Of a stretch of DNA of 8,217 nt, positions 1 to 4,870 are shown piece by piece. Within the stretch, counting starts at the first letter, position 1, and every line of letters begins with the position of its first letter. The position numbers and the translations under genes are program-made. The notes below the pieces were generated by a model. The model searched no databases, was not told the DNA's origin, and was given only the letters and a program-made list of their open reading frames with translations. The DNA comes from JBQTII01 sp052388275 (GTDB lineage: Bacteria; Actinomycetota; Actinomycetes; Sporichthyales; Sporichthyaceae): the NCBI GenBank assembly GCA_052388275.1, contig JBQTII010000005.1, positions 1-8,217 on the forward strand. The letters run 5' to 3'.

Positions 1-29
1 CGCAGGTTCGAATCCTGCCGGGGGCACCA
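1..29 (+). tRNA. 3' end of a tRNA gene or pseudo-copy, probably tRNA-Arg (partial)
   Basis: The T-stem/loop is at 2-18, the acceptor 3' strand CGGGGGC at 19-25, discriminator A at 26 and an encoded CCA at 27-29. An acceptor strand of this sequence pairs with GCCCCCG, which begins arginine tRNAs (CCG or CCT anticodon) in many actinobacteria; that assignment rests on memory of the family. The anticodon lies outside the window, so identity is not proven. Because the same bases recur at 65-93 without a complete tRNA ahead of them, this copy too could be one more truncated unit. Confidence 0.45.
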
Positions 30-205
30 AAAGACCAGAGCGTCGCACAGTGCCCAGGCGAAAGCGCAGGTTCGAATCCTGCCGGGGGCACCAAAAGACC
101 AGAGCGTCGCACAGTGCCCAGGCGAAAGCGCAGGTTCGAATCCTGCCGGGGCACCCACAAGGAACAGAGCGTCGCGCAGTGCCCAGAGGCGAAAGCGCAG
201 GTTCG
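1..205 (+). repeat. Tandem 64-bp repeat array built from a tRNA 3' end
   Basis: Units start at 1, 65, 129 and 196. Units 1 and 2 are identical over 64 bp. Unit 3 is 67 bp, with several substitutions and indels and one G fewer in the acceptor strand. Unit 4 stops after 10 bp at about 205. Each full unit has a perfect T-arm (GCAGG TTCGAAT CCTGC). Units 1 and 2 continue with acceptor strand CGGGGGC, discriminator A and CCA. Just before the T-arm, AGAGCGTCGC and GCGAAAG resemble the D-stem 3' side and anticodon stem of the same tRNA, but the 5' third and a normal anticodon loop are missing. The array therefore looks like partial tRNA copies amplified in tandem, with decay increasing away from the window edge. 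More units or the intact tRNA may lie to the left. At 238-246 a further GTTCGAATC may be a last relic. Confidence 0.85.
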
Positions 206-275
206 CCCCGCGCAAGTGCGGATAGTCACCCGTCGGCGTTCGAATCGGCATCGTGCGTCTGACCTGGGCTTGCGA

Positions 276-304
276 CGCGTCCGCCTTACGATCGCGCGGA
301 CGCG
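276..304 (-). terminator. GC-rich hairpin over the stop codon of the short CNNM gene
   Basis: CGCGTCCGC (276-284) and GCGGACGCG (296-304) form a perfect 9-bp stem around an 11-nt loop that contains the TAA stop at 288-286. No U-run follows on the minus strand, so it is not a classic intrinsic terminator. Stem-only terminators of this kind are often proposed in actinobacteria. It may instead protect the 3' end of the transcript. Confidence 0.35.
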
Positions 305-1305
305 GTCGTGCGCGGGAACAGGCGGTCGAGGATGTCGGGCAGGGTGACCACCCCGGCGACCCGGTCACCGTCGAACACGACCGCCAGATGGTTACGGGTC
401 GCCCGCATGGTGGCCATCGCGCTGTAGACGGGGGTGTGGGCCTGCAGGGTGAACACCGGTCGCATCACCTGCGCGGCCCGCTCCTCGGTGGGCAGGAGCA
501 TCGTGTCCCGCAGGTGCACCACCCCGGCCACCGCCTCGCCCTCGCGCAGCAGGATCCGCAGGTGCCCGGACTCGCGGCCGGCCGCCCGCACGTCCGCGAC
601 GGTGGCGGCGGCCGGCACGGCGGTCAGCGCCGCTCTCGGCCGCAGCAGCTCACCGACGGTGAGCGCCCGCAGGTCCAACGCCTCGCTCAGCTGCGCGGCG
701 TAGCCGGCGTCCAGCGCGCCCACGTTCGCCGAGTGCTCCACCAGGTGCCGCAGGTCATCAGCGGTGCGCCCGAACGTAACACTGTCCTGCGGTTGCACCC
801 CGACTCGCTGAAGGCACCAGTTCGCCATCCCGTTGAGCGCTTTAAGCATCGGGCGGGTCAGCCACATGAAGGCGCGCATCGGCAGGGCAAGCAAAGTGGC
901 CGAGGATTCCGGATGCGCGATCGCCCAGGACTTTGGTGCCATTTCGCCCACCACCAGGTGCAGGAACGTCACCACCACCAGGGCGAGCAGGAAGCCGCCG
1001 ACGTCGGCGATCCAGTCCGACGCGCCCCAGGTCTCCAGGACCGGGGCAAGCGCGTGGTGCACCGCGGGTTTGGTCACCGCGCCGAGGCCGAGTGCGCAGA
1101 CGGTGATGCCCAACTGGCAACCCGCCAGCAGGACGGTGAGCTCGCTGAAGCTGCGCAGCGCGGCCCGGGCTGAGCGGCTGGTGGCGGCGGCATCCCGCAG
1201 GCGGTGGCGTCTGGCCGCCAGAAGCGCGAACTCCGCAGCCACAAAGAACGCGCTGAGGGCGATCAGCGCGACGGTCGCGAGGACCACCACTGTCGGGTCA
1301 CCCAC
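286..1305 (-). CDS. CNNM (DUF21) membrane protein with CBS pair, lacking the CorC_HlyC domain
   Basis: The product is a 339-aa inner-membrane protein of the CNNM/CorC (formerly hemolysin C-like) family, whose better studied members handle Mg2+ or other divalent cations. A first hydrophobic helix at about residues 6-24 runs into the FVAAEFALLA signature. LAGCQLGITVCALGLG lies at about 60-75, a hydrophobic helix at about 104-120, and the family motif GEMAPKSWAIAHPE at about 120-133. Two CBS motifs follow at about 220-270 and 280-330. The protein ends right after the second CBS, whereas longer relatives carry a further CorC_HlyC domain. The GTG start is 5 nt after the TAA stop of the upstream CNNM gene, and GGGGTGAG over that stop can act as ribosome binding site, so the two are probably translationally coupled. 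The long/short CNNM pair resembles the mycobacterial Rv1842c-Rv1841c arrangement (recalled, not searched). Ion and direction of transport are inferred, not shown. Confidence 0.9.
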   Translation of the reverse strand: MGDPTVVVLATVALIALSAFFVAAEFALLAARRHRLRDAAATSRSARAALRSFSELTVLLAGCQLGITVCALGLGAVTKPAVHHALAPVLETWGASDWIADVGGFLLALVVVTFLHLVVGEMAPKSWAIAHPESSATLLALPMRAFMWLTRPMLKALNGMANWCLQRVGVQPQDSVTFGRTADDLRHLVEHSANVGALDAGYAAQLSEALDLRALTVGELLRPRAALTAVPAAATVADVRAAGRESGHLRILLREGEAVAGVVHLRDTMLLPTEERAAQVMRPVFTLQAHTPVYSAMATMRATRNHLAVVFDGDRVAGVVTLPDILDRLFPRTTASARS

Positions 1306-1310
1306 CGGTG

Positions 1311-2726
1311 TTACTCACCCCGTCCGAGGGCGACTTCGCCCCGCGCCGTTGCGTCGGCGGCGGGCGTCGTGCCGTCGAGGCCGTCCGCCGGCACGGCAAT
1401 GCGGATCCGCGAGGGCACGTGCCGCTCAACCTCGAGCACCTCCAGGCGCAGCAGTTCCGGTTCGGGCTCCTCGTCGGTGGCCGGGTCCGAGGCGTCGACG
1501 GGCAGCTCGACGTCGACGACGGTGCCCACATCGGGCAGCGCACCGTGCGCGGCGATCACCAATCCGGCCAGCGTCTCGTAGTCCCCCCGCGGCAGGTCGC
1601 GGTGCACCGTGCGTTCGATCTCGTCCACGTGGACGTCCCCGGCCACGATCCAGGTGCCGTCCGCGGCAGGCGCTGCTGCCGCCTCCTCGGGGTCGTGCTC
1701 GTCGGTGATCTCCCCGACCAGCTCTTCGGCGAGGTCTTCCACGGTCAGCACCCCGGCGAAGCCACCGTACTCGTCGACCACGCAGGCCATCTGGTTCCTC
1801 GACCGGGCCAGCAGCCGCAGCGCGTCCGGCAGGGCCATCGCGGTCGGGACCATCACCGCCGGGCGAGCGAGCATGCCCGCCGAGGCGCTGCGCGGCTCCC
1901 GACCGGCGAGCACGTCCTGCAGGTGGATCAGCCCCACCACCTGGTCCTGCTCGTCGAGCACCGGGTAGCGCGAGTGACCGGTGCTCATCAGCTCCCACAC
2001 GTCGGCGAGCCGGTCGTCCACGCGTACCGCATCCACCCGGGCTCGCGGGATCATCGCGTGCGCGACGTCGCGTTCGGGGAAGTCGAGGATGCGGTCGAGC
2101 AGCATCGAGAGCTCCTCGGGCAGGTCCCCGGTCATTCGGGAGTCCGCGACGATGTGTTCCAGGTCCCGCACCGTTGCTGAGTGCTCGAGATCGTGTACCG
2201 GTTCGACCCGTAGCGCCCGCAGCAGCACGTTGGATGCCTGGTCGAAGACGCGGATCAACCAGCCGAACATCTTGAGGTAGAGCGTCGTCGAGGTCGCCAG
2301 TCGGATCGCGACGGGCTCCGGGCGAGCGATGGCCAGGTTCTTCGGGAACAGCTCGCCGAAGATCATCTGCACGAAGGTGGCGAACAGCAGCGCGATCACC
2401 GTGCCGATGGCGATGCCCGCGCCGGTGGGCACGCCCACGCCGCCGAAGGCCTCGCCCAGGGACTCCCCGATCAGCGGTTCGGCGACGTAGCCCACGAGCA
2501 GTGCCGTCACGGTGATGCCCAGCTGGGCACCGGAGAGCATGAAGGAGGTGCGCGCAGTGACGCCCAGCGCCCGCGCGGCCGCGGTGTCACCGGCGGCGGC
2601 CCGGGCCTTGAGCCGCGACCGGTCCACGGCCATGTAGCCGAATTCCTGGGCCACGAAGTAACCGGTGGCCGCAGTGATCGCGAGCACGATGAGCACCCCG
2701 AGGAGCAGGGACAGCACCCAGCTCAC
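1311..2726 (-). CDS. CNNM-CBS-CorC_HlyC membrane protein (CorC/MpfA-like)
   Basis: This 471-aa protein has the full CNNM/CorC layout. The CNNM transmembrane domain spans about residues 1-195, with FVAQEF at 24-29, SGAQLGITVTALLVGY at 65-80 and FGELFPKNLAIARPEP at 123-138. The CBS pair lies at about 221-340, including MIPR at 225-228, and a CorC_HlyC domain at about 357-445. Relatives such as S. aureus MpfA and bacterial CorC are linked to Mg2+ efflux or tolerance; that function is inferred here. The start chosen is GTG at 2726, which puts the first membrane helix at the N-terminus and has GGAG about 14 nt upstream. The reading frame is open to another GTG at 2801, but those 25 extra residues are Arg/Pro-rich and unlike the family. 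The short CNNM gene follows after 5 nt, so the two may form a hetero-oligomer. The protein lies downstream of the GlsB-like gene on the same strand, after a 175-bp gap. Confidence 0.9.
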   Translation of the reverse strand: MSWVLSLLLGVLIVLAITAATGYFVAQEFGYMAVDRSRLKARAAAGDTAAARALGVTARTSFMLSGAQLGITVTALLVGYVAEPLIGESLGEAFGGVGVPTGAGIAIGTVIALLFATFVQMIFGELFPKNLAIARPEPVAIRLATSTTLYLKMFGWLIRVFDQASNVLLRALRVEPVHDLEHSATVRDLEHIVADSRMTGDLPEELSMLLDRILDFPERDVAHAMIPRARVDAVRVDDRLADVWELMSTGHSRYPVLDEQDQVVGLIHLQDVLAGREPRSASAGMLARPAVMVPTAMALPDALRLLARSRNQMACVVDEYGGFAGVLTVEDLAEELVGEITDEHDPEEAAAAPAADGTWIVAGDVHVDEIERTVHRDLPRGDYETLAGLVIAAHGALPDVGTVVDVELPVDASDPATDEEPEPELLRLEVLEVERHVPSRIRIAVPADGLDGTTPAADATARGEVALGRGE

Positions 2727-2901
2727 TGCGCTCGCCCCGTCTCCTGGGAACCGGCGCCCGGACCAGGAAGGCGGGTGCGGCCGGCGTCCATCGTCTCCCA
2801 CTGTAATCGCCGGGCAGCCGATCGGCGCCGCCAGCAGGAACGGCGCTGGTCCGGGGGCTGGGCTGCTGGACCTCGCCGCGCGGGTCGGAGCTGGTCGGGT
2901 T

Positions 2902-3168
2902 TCAGCGCCGTGTCGGTTTGCGGTTGCCTCCCGAAAGTGCTTCGGCCACGCCGATGAGCGCGAAGGCGGCGATCACCGAGACGATGAAACCGAAAATGTT
3001 CAGTTCGAAGATGTCGCCGCTGCCCAGGGCGTTGGCGATGGTGCCGCCGATCACCGAGCCGACCAGTCCCAGCAGCAATGTGGCGATCCAGCCGAGGTTC
3101 TGCTTGCCGGGTTTGATGAGGCGCGCGAGGGCGCCGATCACCAGGCCGGCCAGGATGAAACCGATCAC
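2902..3168 (-). CDS. GlsB/YeaQ/YmgE family small membrane protein (transglycosylase-associated)
   Basis: The 88-aa protein is almost entirely hydrophobic, with three predicted membrane helices at about residues 2-17, 27-47 and 57-78, rich in Gly and Ala. The pattern GxxxGxLARLIKPGKQ followed by LLGLVGSVIGG is the hallmark of the Transgly_assoc family. Despite the name, no enzymatic activity is established; E. coli homologues are general-stress genes. The charged tail NRKPTRR is cytoplasmic or free. The start is GTG at 3168, supported by a strong AAGGAG site at 3183-3178, 9 nt upstream. It lies 50 bp after the 52-aa gene on the same strand and probably shares its transcript, which would place it under the stress-type promoter at 3476-3452. 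Confidence 0.93.
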   Translation of the reverse strand: MIGFILAGLVIGALARLIKPGKQNLGWIATLLLGLVGSVIGGTIANALGSGDIFELNIFGFIVSVIAAFALIGVAEALSGGNRKPTRR

Positions 3169-3177
3169 GGGTACGTT

Positions 3178-3183
3178 CTCCTT
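3178..3183 (-). promoter_or_regulatory. Ribosome binding site AAGGAG deciding the GTG start of the GlsB-like gene
   Basis: On the minus strand AAGGAG is followed by 9 nt and then GTG at 3168. It is one of the strongest Shine-Dalgarno matches in the window and fixes a non-ATG start. Confidence 0.8.
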
Positions 3184-3218
3184 CGGACGGTCAACGGGGA
3201 AAGCTTGGCGGGTTCAAC

Positions 3219-3377
3219 TCAGCCTCGTTCGGCCGGTGGGTGTTTGTGAACCTCCACCTTGGCCGGGCGGTCCTCGTGACCGCGCAGCTTCTTCTTGGCG
3301 TAGGGCACGCCGAGACGAGCTCCGATTTTCCAGGTGACCCATCCGAGTGCTGCCAGTGCGTTGCGTTTCGCCTTCAT
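3219..3377 (-). CDS. Small basic protein, 52 aa, function unknown
   Basis: Reading from ATG at 3377 gives a 52-residue protein that begins MKAKRNALAALGWVTWKIG, continues with ARLGVPYAKKKLRG and ends in a charged, His/Pro-containing tail. A perfect GGAGG at 3390-3386 sits 8 nt before the ATG. The N-terminal half (about residues 6-27) is moderately hydrophobic with two Trp residues and is flanked by Lys/Arg clusters, suggesting a peripheral or single-pass membrane peptide. Small actinobacterial proteins with a similar ALGWxTWK start exist to my recollection, but none has an assigned role that I know. It is 50 bp ahead of the GlsB-like gene on the same strand, and a SigB/SigF-type promoter lies about 75 bp upstream. 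Overlapping frames of similar length lack both the ribosome binding site and a protein-like composition. Confidence 0.75.
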   Translation of the reverse strand: MKAKRNALAALGWVTWKIGARLGVPYAKKKLRGHEDRPAKVEVHKHPPAERG

Positions 3378-3385
3378 CGGGCCTG

Positions 3386-3390
3386 CCTCC
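3386..3390 (-). promoter_or_regulatory. Ribosome binding site GGAGG of the 52-aa gene
   Basis: GGAGG is followed by 8 nt and then ATG at 3377. It is the main evidence that this short frame, rather than the overlapping longer ones, is translated. Confidence 0.75.
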
Positions 3391-3451
3391 GGGCCTCGTG
3401 TTGGGATGAAGCATCGGCTGGCTCCGCGAGGCGGGACCGGCCCCGGTCTGA

Positions 3452-3476
3452 CTACCCGCCAGCACTTTCCTGAAAC
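3452..3476 (-). promoter_or_regulatory. Candidate SigB/SigF (stress sigma) promoter
   Basis: On the minus strand GTTT (3476-3473) is followed by 15 nt and GGGTAG (3457-3452). The known consensus for mycobacterial SigF and Streptomyces SigB promoters is GTTT/GNNT, a 14-17 nt spacer and GGGTAT/C, so only the last base departs. It lies about 75 bp ahead of the 52-aa gene, facing it, in the gap between the vapC stop and that gene. The downstream GlsB-like gene belongs to a family known for general-stress control, which fits. It could also be chance in GC-rich DNA. Confidence 0.5.
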
Positions 3477-3513
3477 ACGCGCGATTGCCTACCCGGGCTT
3501 CGTCCCGCGCTGA

Positions 3514-3939
3514 TCAGCGCAGCGGGTTGACCCAGCGGATCTCGGTGAAACGGGCGAAGCCGGTGTCGGTGGAGGCGACCGGGACCCCATGTTCGAGCGC
3601 CAATGCGGCAAGGTGCGCATCCGGGATCGCCTTGGCACTGAGGTGGTACTTGCAGATCAAGGCTCCGACAACAGCAAGGTGCCGGTCTGACGGCTCGGGG
3701 ATCCATGCGGCCGGCGCCGCCAGCCACTCCTCTACCTGCCGCCACGCCAGGTCCCCGGTGAGCGGTGCACCTGCCGCTCGCGGGTTGGTCCTGATGCGCA
3801 CAAATCCGAGCAGGCTGTGCCAGGGGAGGCCGACCCGGGCATCGCCGTTGAGCGCTTCGGTGAGCCACCGGTGGGCGTCAGCGTGAAATGGGCTGGTGTC
3901 GTCTTCGGCGTAGAGCAGCACGTTCACGTCGAGCAGCAT
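3514..3939 (-). CDS. vapC: VapC-type PIN-domain toxin (left module)
   Basis: This 141-aa PIN-domain protein is a predicted RNase that cuts tRNA or other RNA when not held by its antitoxin. It opens with MLLDVNVLLYA, where D4 is the first metal-binding acid. IPDAHLAALALEHG (105-118) provides D107, and STDTGFARF (123-131) provides D125, ending in the usual W-x-NPL tail. The usual second acid in the helix at about residues 39-46 is not evident: LPWHSLLGF has His where Glu is frequent. The ATG overlaps the antitoxin stop as TAATG, so translation should be coupled. The frame stays open upstream to 4167 and would fuse in frame to the unshifted antitoxin N-terminus; I read that as a result of the frameshift there and take 3939 as the true start. 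It resembles the mycobacterial VapC subfamily with FxRIxTNPR. Confidence 0.9.
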   Translation of the reverse strand: MLLDVNVLLYAEDDTSPFHADAHRWLTEALNGDARVGLPWHSLLGFVRIRTNPRAAGAPLTGDLAWRQVEEWLAAPAAWIPEPSDRHLAVVGALICKYHLSAKAIPDAHLAALALEHGVPVASTDTGFARFTEIRWVNPLR

Positions 3940-4127
3940 TACTTGTGGTCCGGGCCCTCGATCAGGTCCAGAACCTCGCTGTAAGTGGTCAGGTCGATCA
4001 GCGCGTGCGCCGACGACGTCCGCTGGACGAAGGGCTTGCGCTCCGATCGGGTGGCCGCGCCGCGCCGCACCAGCTCGTTCACCGCGGCGCTCACCCGCTT
4101 CCGCTTTCGCGCCGAAGGATCGACCAC
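3939..4127 (-). CDS. vapB: VapB-type antitoxin (left module), N-terminus displaced by a frameshift
   Basis: Read from GTG at 4127, this frame gives 62 residues, with KRKRVSAAVNELVRRG resembling the helices of a ribbon-helix-helix repressor and a C-terminal part (TYSEVLDLIEG) of the kind that wraps the toxin. The conserved first strand is missing. It is found just upstream in another frame: ATG at 4167 reads MRTTVTF, and skipping one base at 4146 joins it to EDDTAAVVDPSARKRKR, giving a normal 75-aa VapB. Either the antitoxin lost its DNA-binding strand through a +1-base mutation, or the ribosome shifts here, or the base is a sequencing error. The GTG start has only a distant GAGGA 13 nt upstream. 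The stop codon overlaps the vapC start (TAATG). Confidence 0.75.
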   Translation of the reverse strand: MVDPSARKRKRVSAAVNELVRRGAATRSERKPFVQRTSSAHALIDLTTYSEVLDLIEGPDHK

Positions 4128-4167
4128 AGCGGCGGTGTCGTCCTCGAAACGTCACCGTCGTACGCAT
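4128..4167 (-). other. Out-of-frame 5' end of the vapB antitoxin, with frameshift site at 4146
   Basis: On the minus strand ATG CGT ACG ACG GTG ACG TTT encodes MRTTVTF, the typical first beta strand of VapB ribbon-helix-helix proteins. The next bases, C GAG GAC GAC ACC, restore the antitoxin frame only if the C at 4146 is skipped. TTT followed by C is a classic +1-shift-prone context, because the GAA anticodon of tRNA-Phe pairs better with TTC. An AGGAG at 4192-4188 is 20 nt ahead of the ATG, too far for a strong start. Confidence 0.65.
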
Positions 4168-4206
4168 GCGCTCAGCGTGCGCCCGTACTCCTGTGCGGCT
4201 AAGGAG

Positions 4207-4240
4207 ACGTACGATACGCTTTCGTTCTCACGTACGTACG
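4207..4240. promoter_or_regulatory. Shared control region of the divergent TA modules, CGTACG palindromes
   Basis: The perfect palindrome CGTACGTACG occupies 4231-4240, and a related ACGTACGATACG starts at 4207, 23 bp (about two helical turns) from the matching ACGTACGTACG. A third CGTACG is at 4159-4164, inside the left antitoxin start. Possible -10 boxes overlap face to face: TACGAT (4210-4215) on the plus strand and TATCGT (4216-4211) on the minus strand; clear -35 boxes are not seen. Such palindromes beside antitoxin genes are normally where the antitoxin-toxin complex represses its own promoter. Which antitoxin binds which site is unknown. Confidence 0.5.
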
Positions 4241-4244
4241 GAGG
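4240..4244 (+). promoter_or_regulatory. Ribosome binding site GGAGG of the right antitoxin gene
   Basis: GGAGG is followed by 6 nt and then ATG at 4251. It abuts the palindrome at 4231-4240, so repressor bound there would block transcription elongation just ahead of the gene or occlude the promoter. Confidence 0.7.
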
Positions 4245-4250
4245 TGCGCC

Positions 4251-4484
4251 ATGGCGGTGAGCCCGTCGGAGTTGCGCGCGAACATCTATCGGCTGCTCGA
4301 CGAGGTCCTGGAGACCGGCGTACCACTTGAAGTCGAGCGAAAGGGCCGGCGGCTGCGAATCGTCGCGGAGGAACCGGTCTCCAAGCTGGACCGCCTGGTG
4401 CCACATCCGGATTTCGTCATCGGCGACCCAGACGACCTGGTCGAGATGGACTGGTCTGGGTACTGGAACCCGGATCCGCTCTGA
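4251..4484 (+). CDS. Phd/YefM-like type II antitoxin (right module)
   Basis: The 77-aa protein begins with SPSELRANIYRLLDEVLETG, a helix-rich start typical of Phd/YefM-type DNA-binding antitoxins, followed by the hairpin PLEVERKGRRLRIVAEE (about residues 25-41). The C-terminal part is acidic and Trp-rich (WSGYWNPD, 68-75), as expected of the segment that inserts into a PIN toxin. It should neutralise the toxin encoded 5 nt downstream and repress their common promoter through the palindromes at 4207-4240. It has a good GGAGG site. It is divergent from the left vapBC pair, only 83 bp from that antitoxin's original ATG, so the two modules share a control region. The family call rests on overall pattern, not on a search. 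Confidence 0.85.
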   Translation: MAVSPSELRANIYRLLDEVLETGVPLEVERKGRRLRIVAEEPVSKLDRLVPHPDFVIGDPDDLVEMDWSGYWNPDPL

Positions 4485-4489
4485 GCGCC

Positions 4490-4870
4490 ATGTTTCATCT
4501 CGACACGCACATCGTGGTGTGGCTGCACACGGCCAACACGGCTGCGCTTCCTCAGTACGTGCGAAGTGCACTGGACGCGGGCCCGCTCTCGGTCTCCCCG
4601 ATGGTCGAGCTGGAGCTGAACCTGCTGCACGAGATCGGGCGAACCGCCGGCCCGGGTGGTGCGGTGCTGGCGAACCTGGCTCGCACCATCGGTTTGACTG
4701 TCAGTCAGATTCCATTCGCACGCGTCGTCTCGGAGGCAGCCGCCCTGTCCTGGACGCGGGATCCGTTCGACCGTGTGATCTGCGCCCAGGCGCTGGCAGA
4801 GAACGCGCTGCTGCTGACCCGGGACCGCCGGATCCACGCCAACTTCGAGGGCGCTCGCTGGGATCAGTAG
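4490..4870 (+). CDS. VapC-type PIN-domain toxin (right module)
   Basis: The 126-aa toxin carries the complete PIN signature: LDTH with D5, MVELELNLLHEIG with E40 or E42, RDPFDRVICAQAL with D94, and LLTRDRRI with D112. These acids bind the metal used for RNA cleavage. It follows its antitoxin by 5 nt and has no strong ribosome binding site of its own, so expression probably depends on translation of the antitoxin. Sequence and length differ clearly from the left toxin, so the modules are not a recent duplication. Its last 7 bp (4864-4870) overlap the end of the convergent acyl-CoA dehydrogenase gene; no intrinsic terminator is visible between them, so transcripts may collide. Confidence 0.92.
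   Translation: MFHLDTHIVVWLHTANTAALPQYVRSALDAGPLSVSPMVELELNLLHEIGRTAGPGGAVLANLARTIGLTVSQIPFARVVSEAAALSWTRDPFDRVICAQALAENALLLTRDRRIHANFEGARWDQ

Noticed and set aside
1..205. CRISPR-like direct repeats
   Set aside because: Units are contiguous, with no unique spacers, and the repeated element is recognisably a tRNA 3' end.
50..347. Short plus-strand frames over the repeat array
   Set aside because: They simply translate the tandem repeat and the end of the antisense CNNM gene; no ribosome binding site or protein-like composition.
253..1173. 306-codon plus-strand frame
   Set aside because: Antisense to a clear CNNM-CBS gene; His/Gly/Arg/Gln-rich composition typical of a shadow frame in GC-rich DNA.
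2727..2801. N-terminal extension of the long CNNM protein from GTG 2801
   Set aside because: The added residues are Arg/Pro-rich and precede a membrane helix that begins at GTG 2726; a weak TACAGT box also lies in this region.
2841..2910. CGGCGCTG/CAGCGCCG inverted repeat with nested GGTCC/GGACC hairpin after the GlsB-like gene
   Set aside because: Loop of about 54 nt and no U-run; too weak to call a terminator or regulatory leader.
3507..3520. Perfect 14-bp palindrome GCGCTGATCAGCGC over the left vapC stop
   Set aside because: No loop and no U-run; may be a protein site or chance, and part of it is coding.
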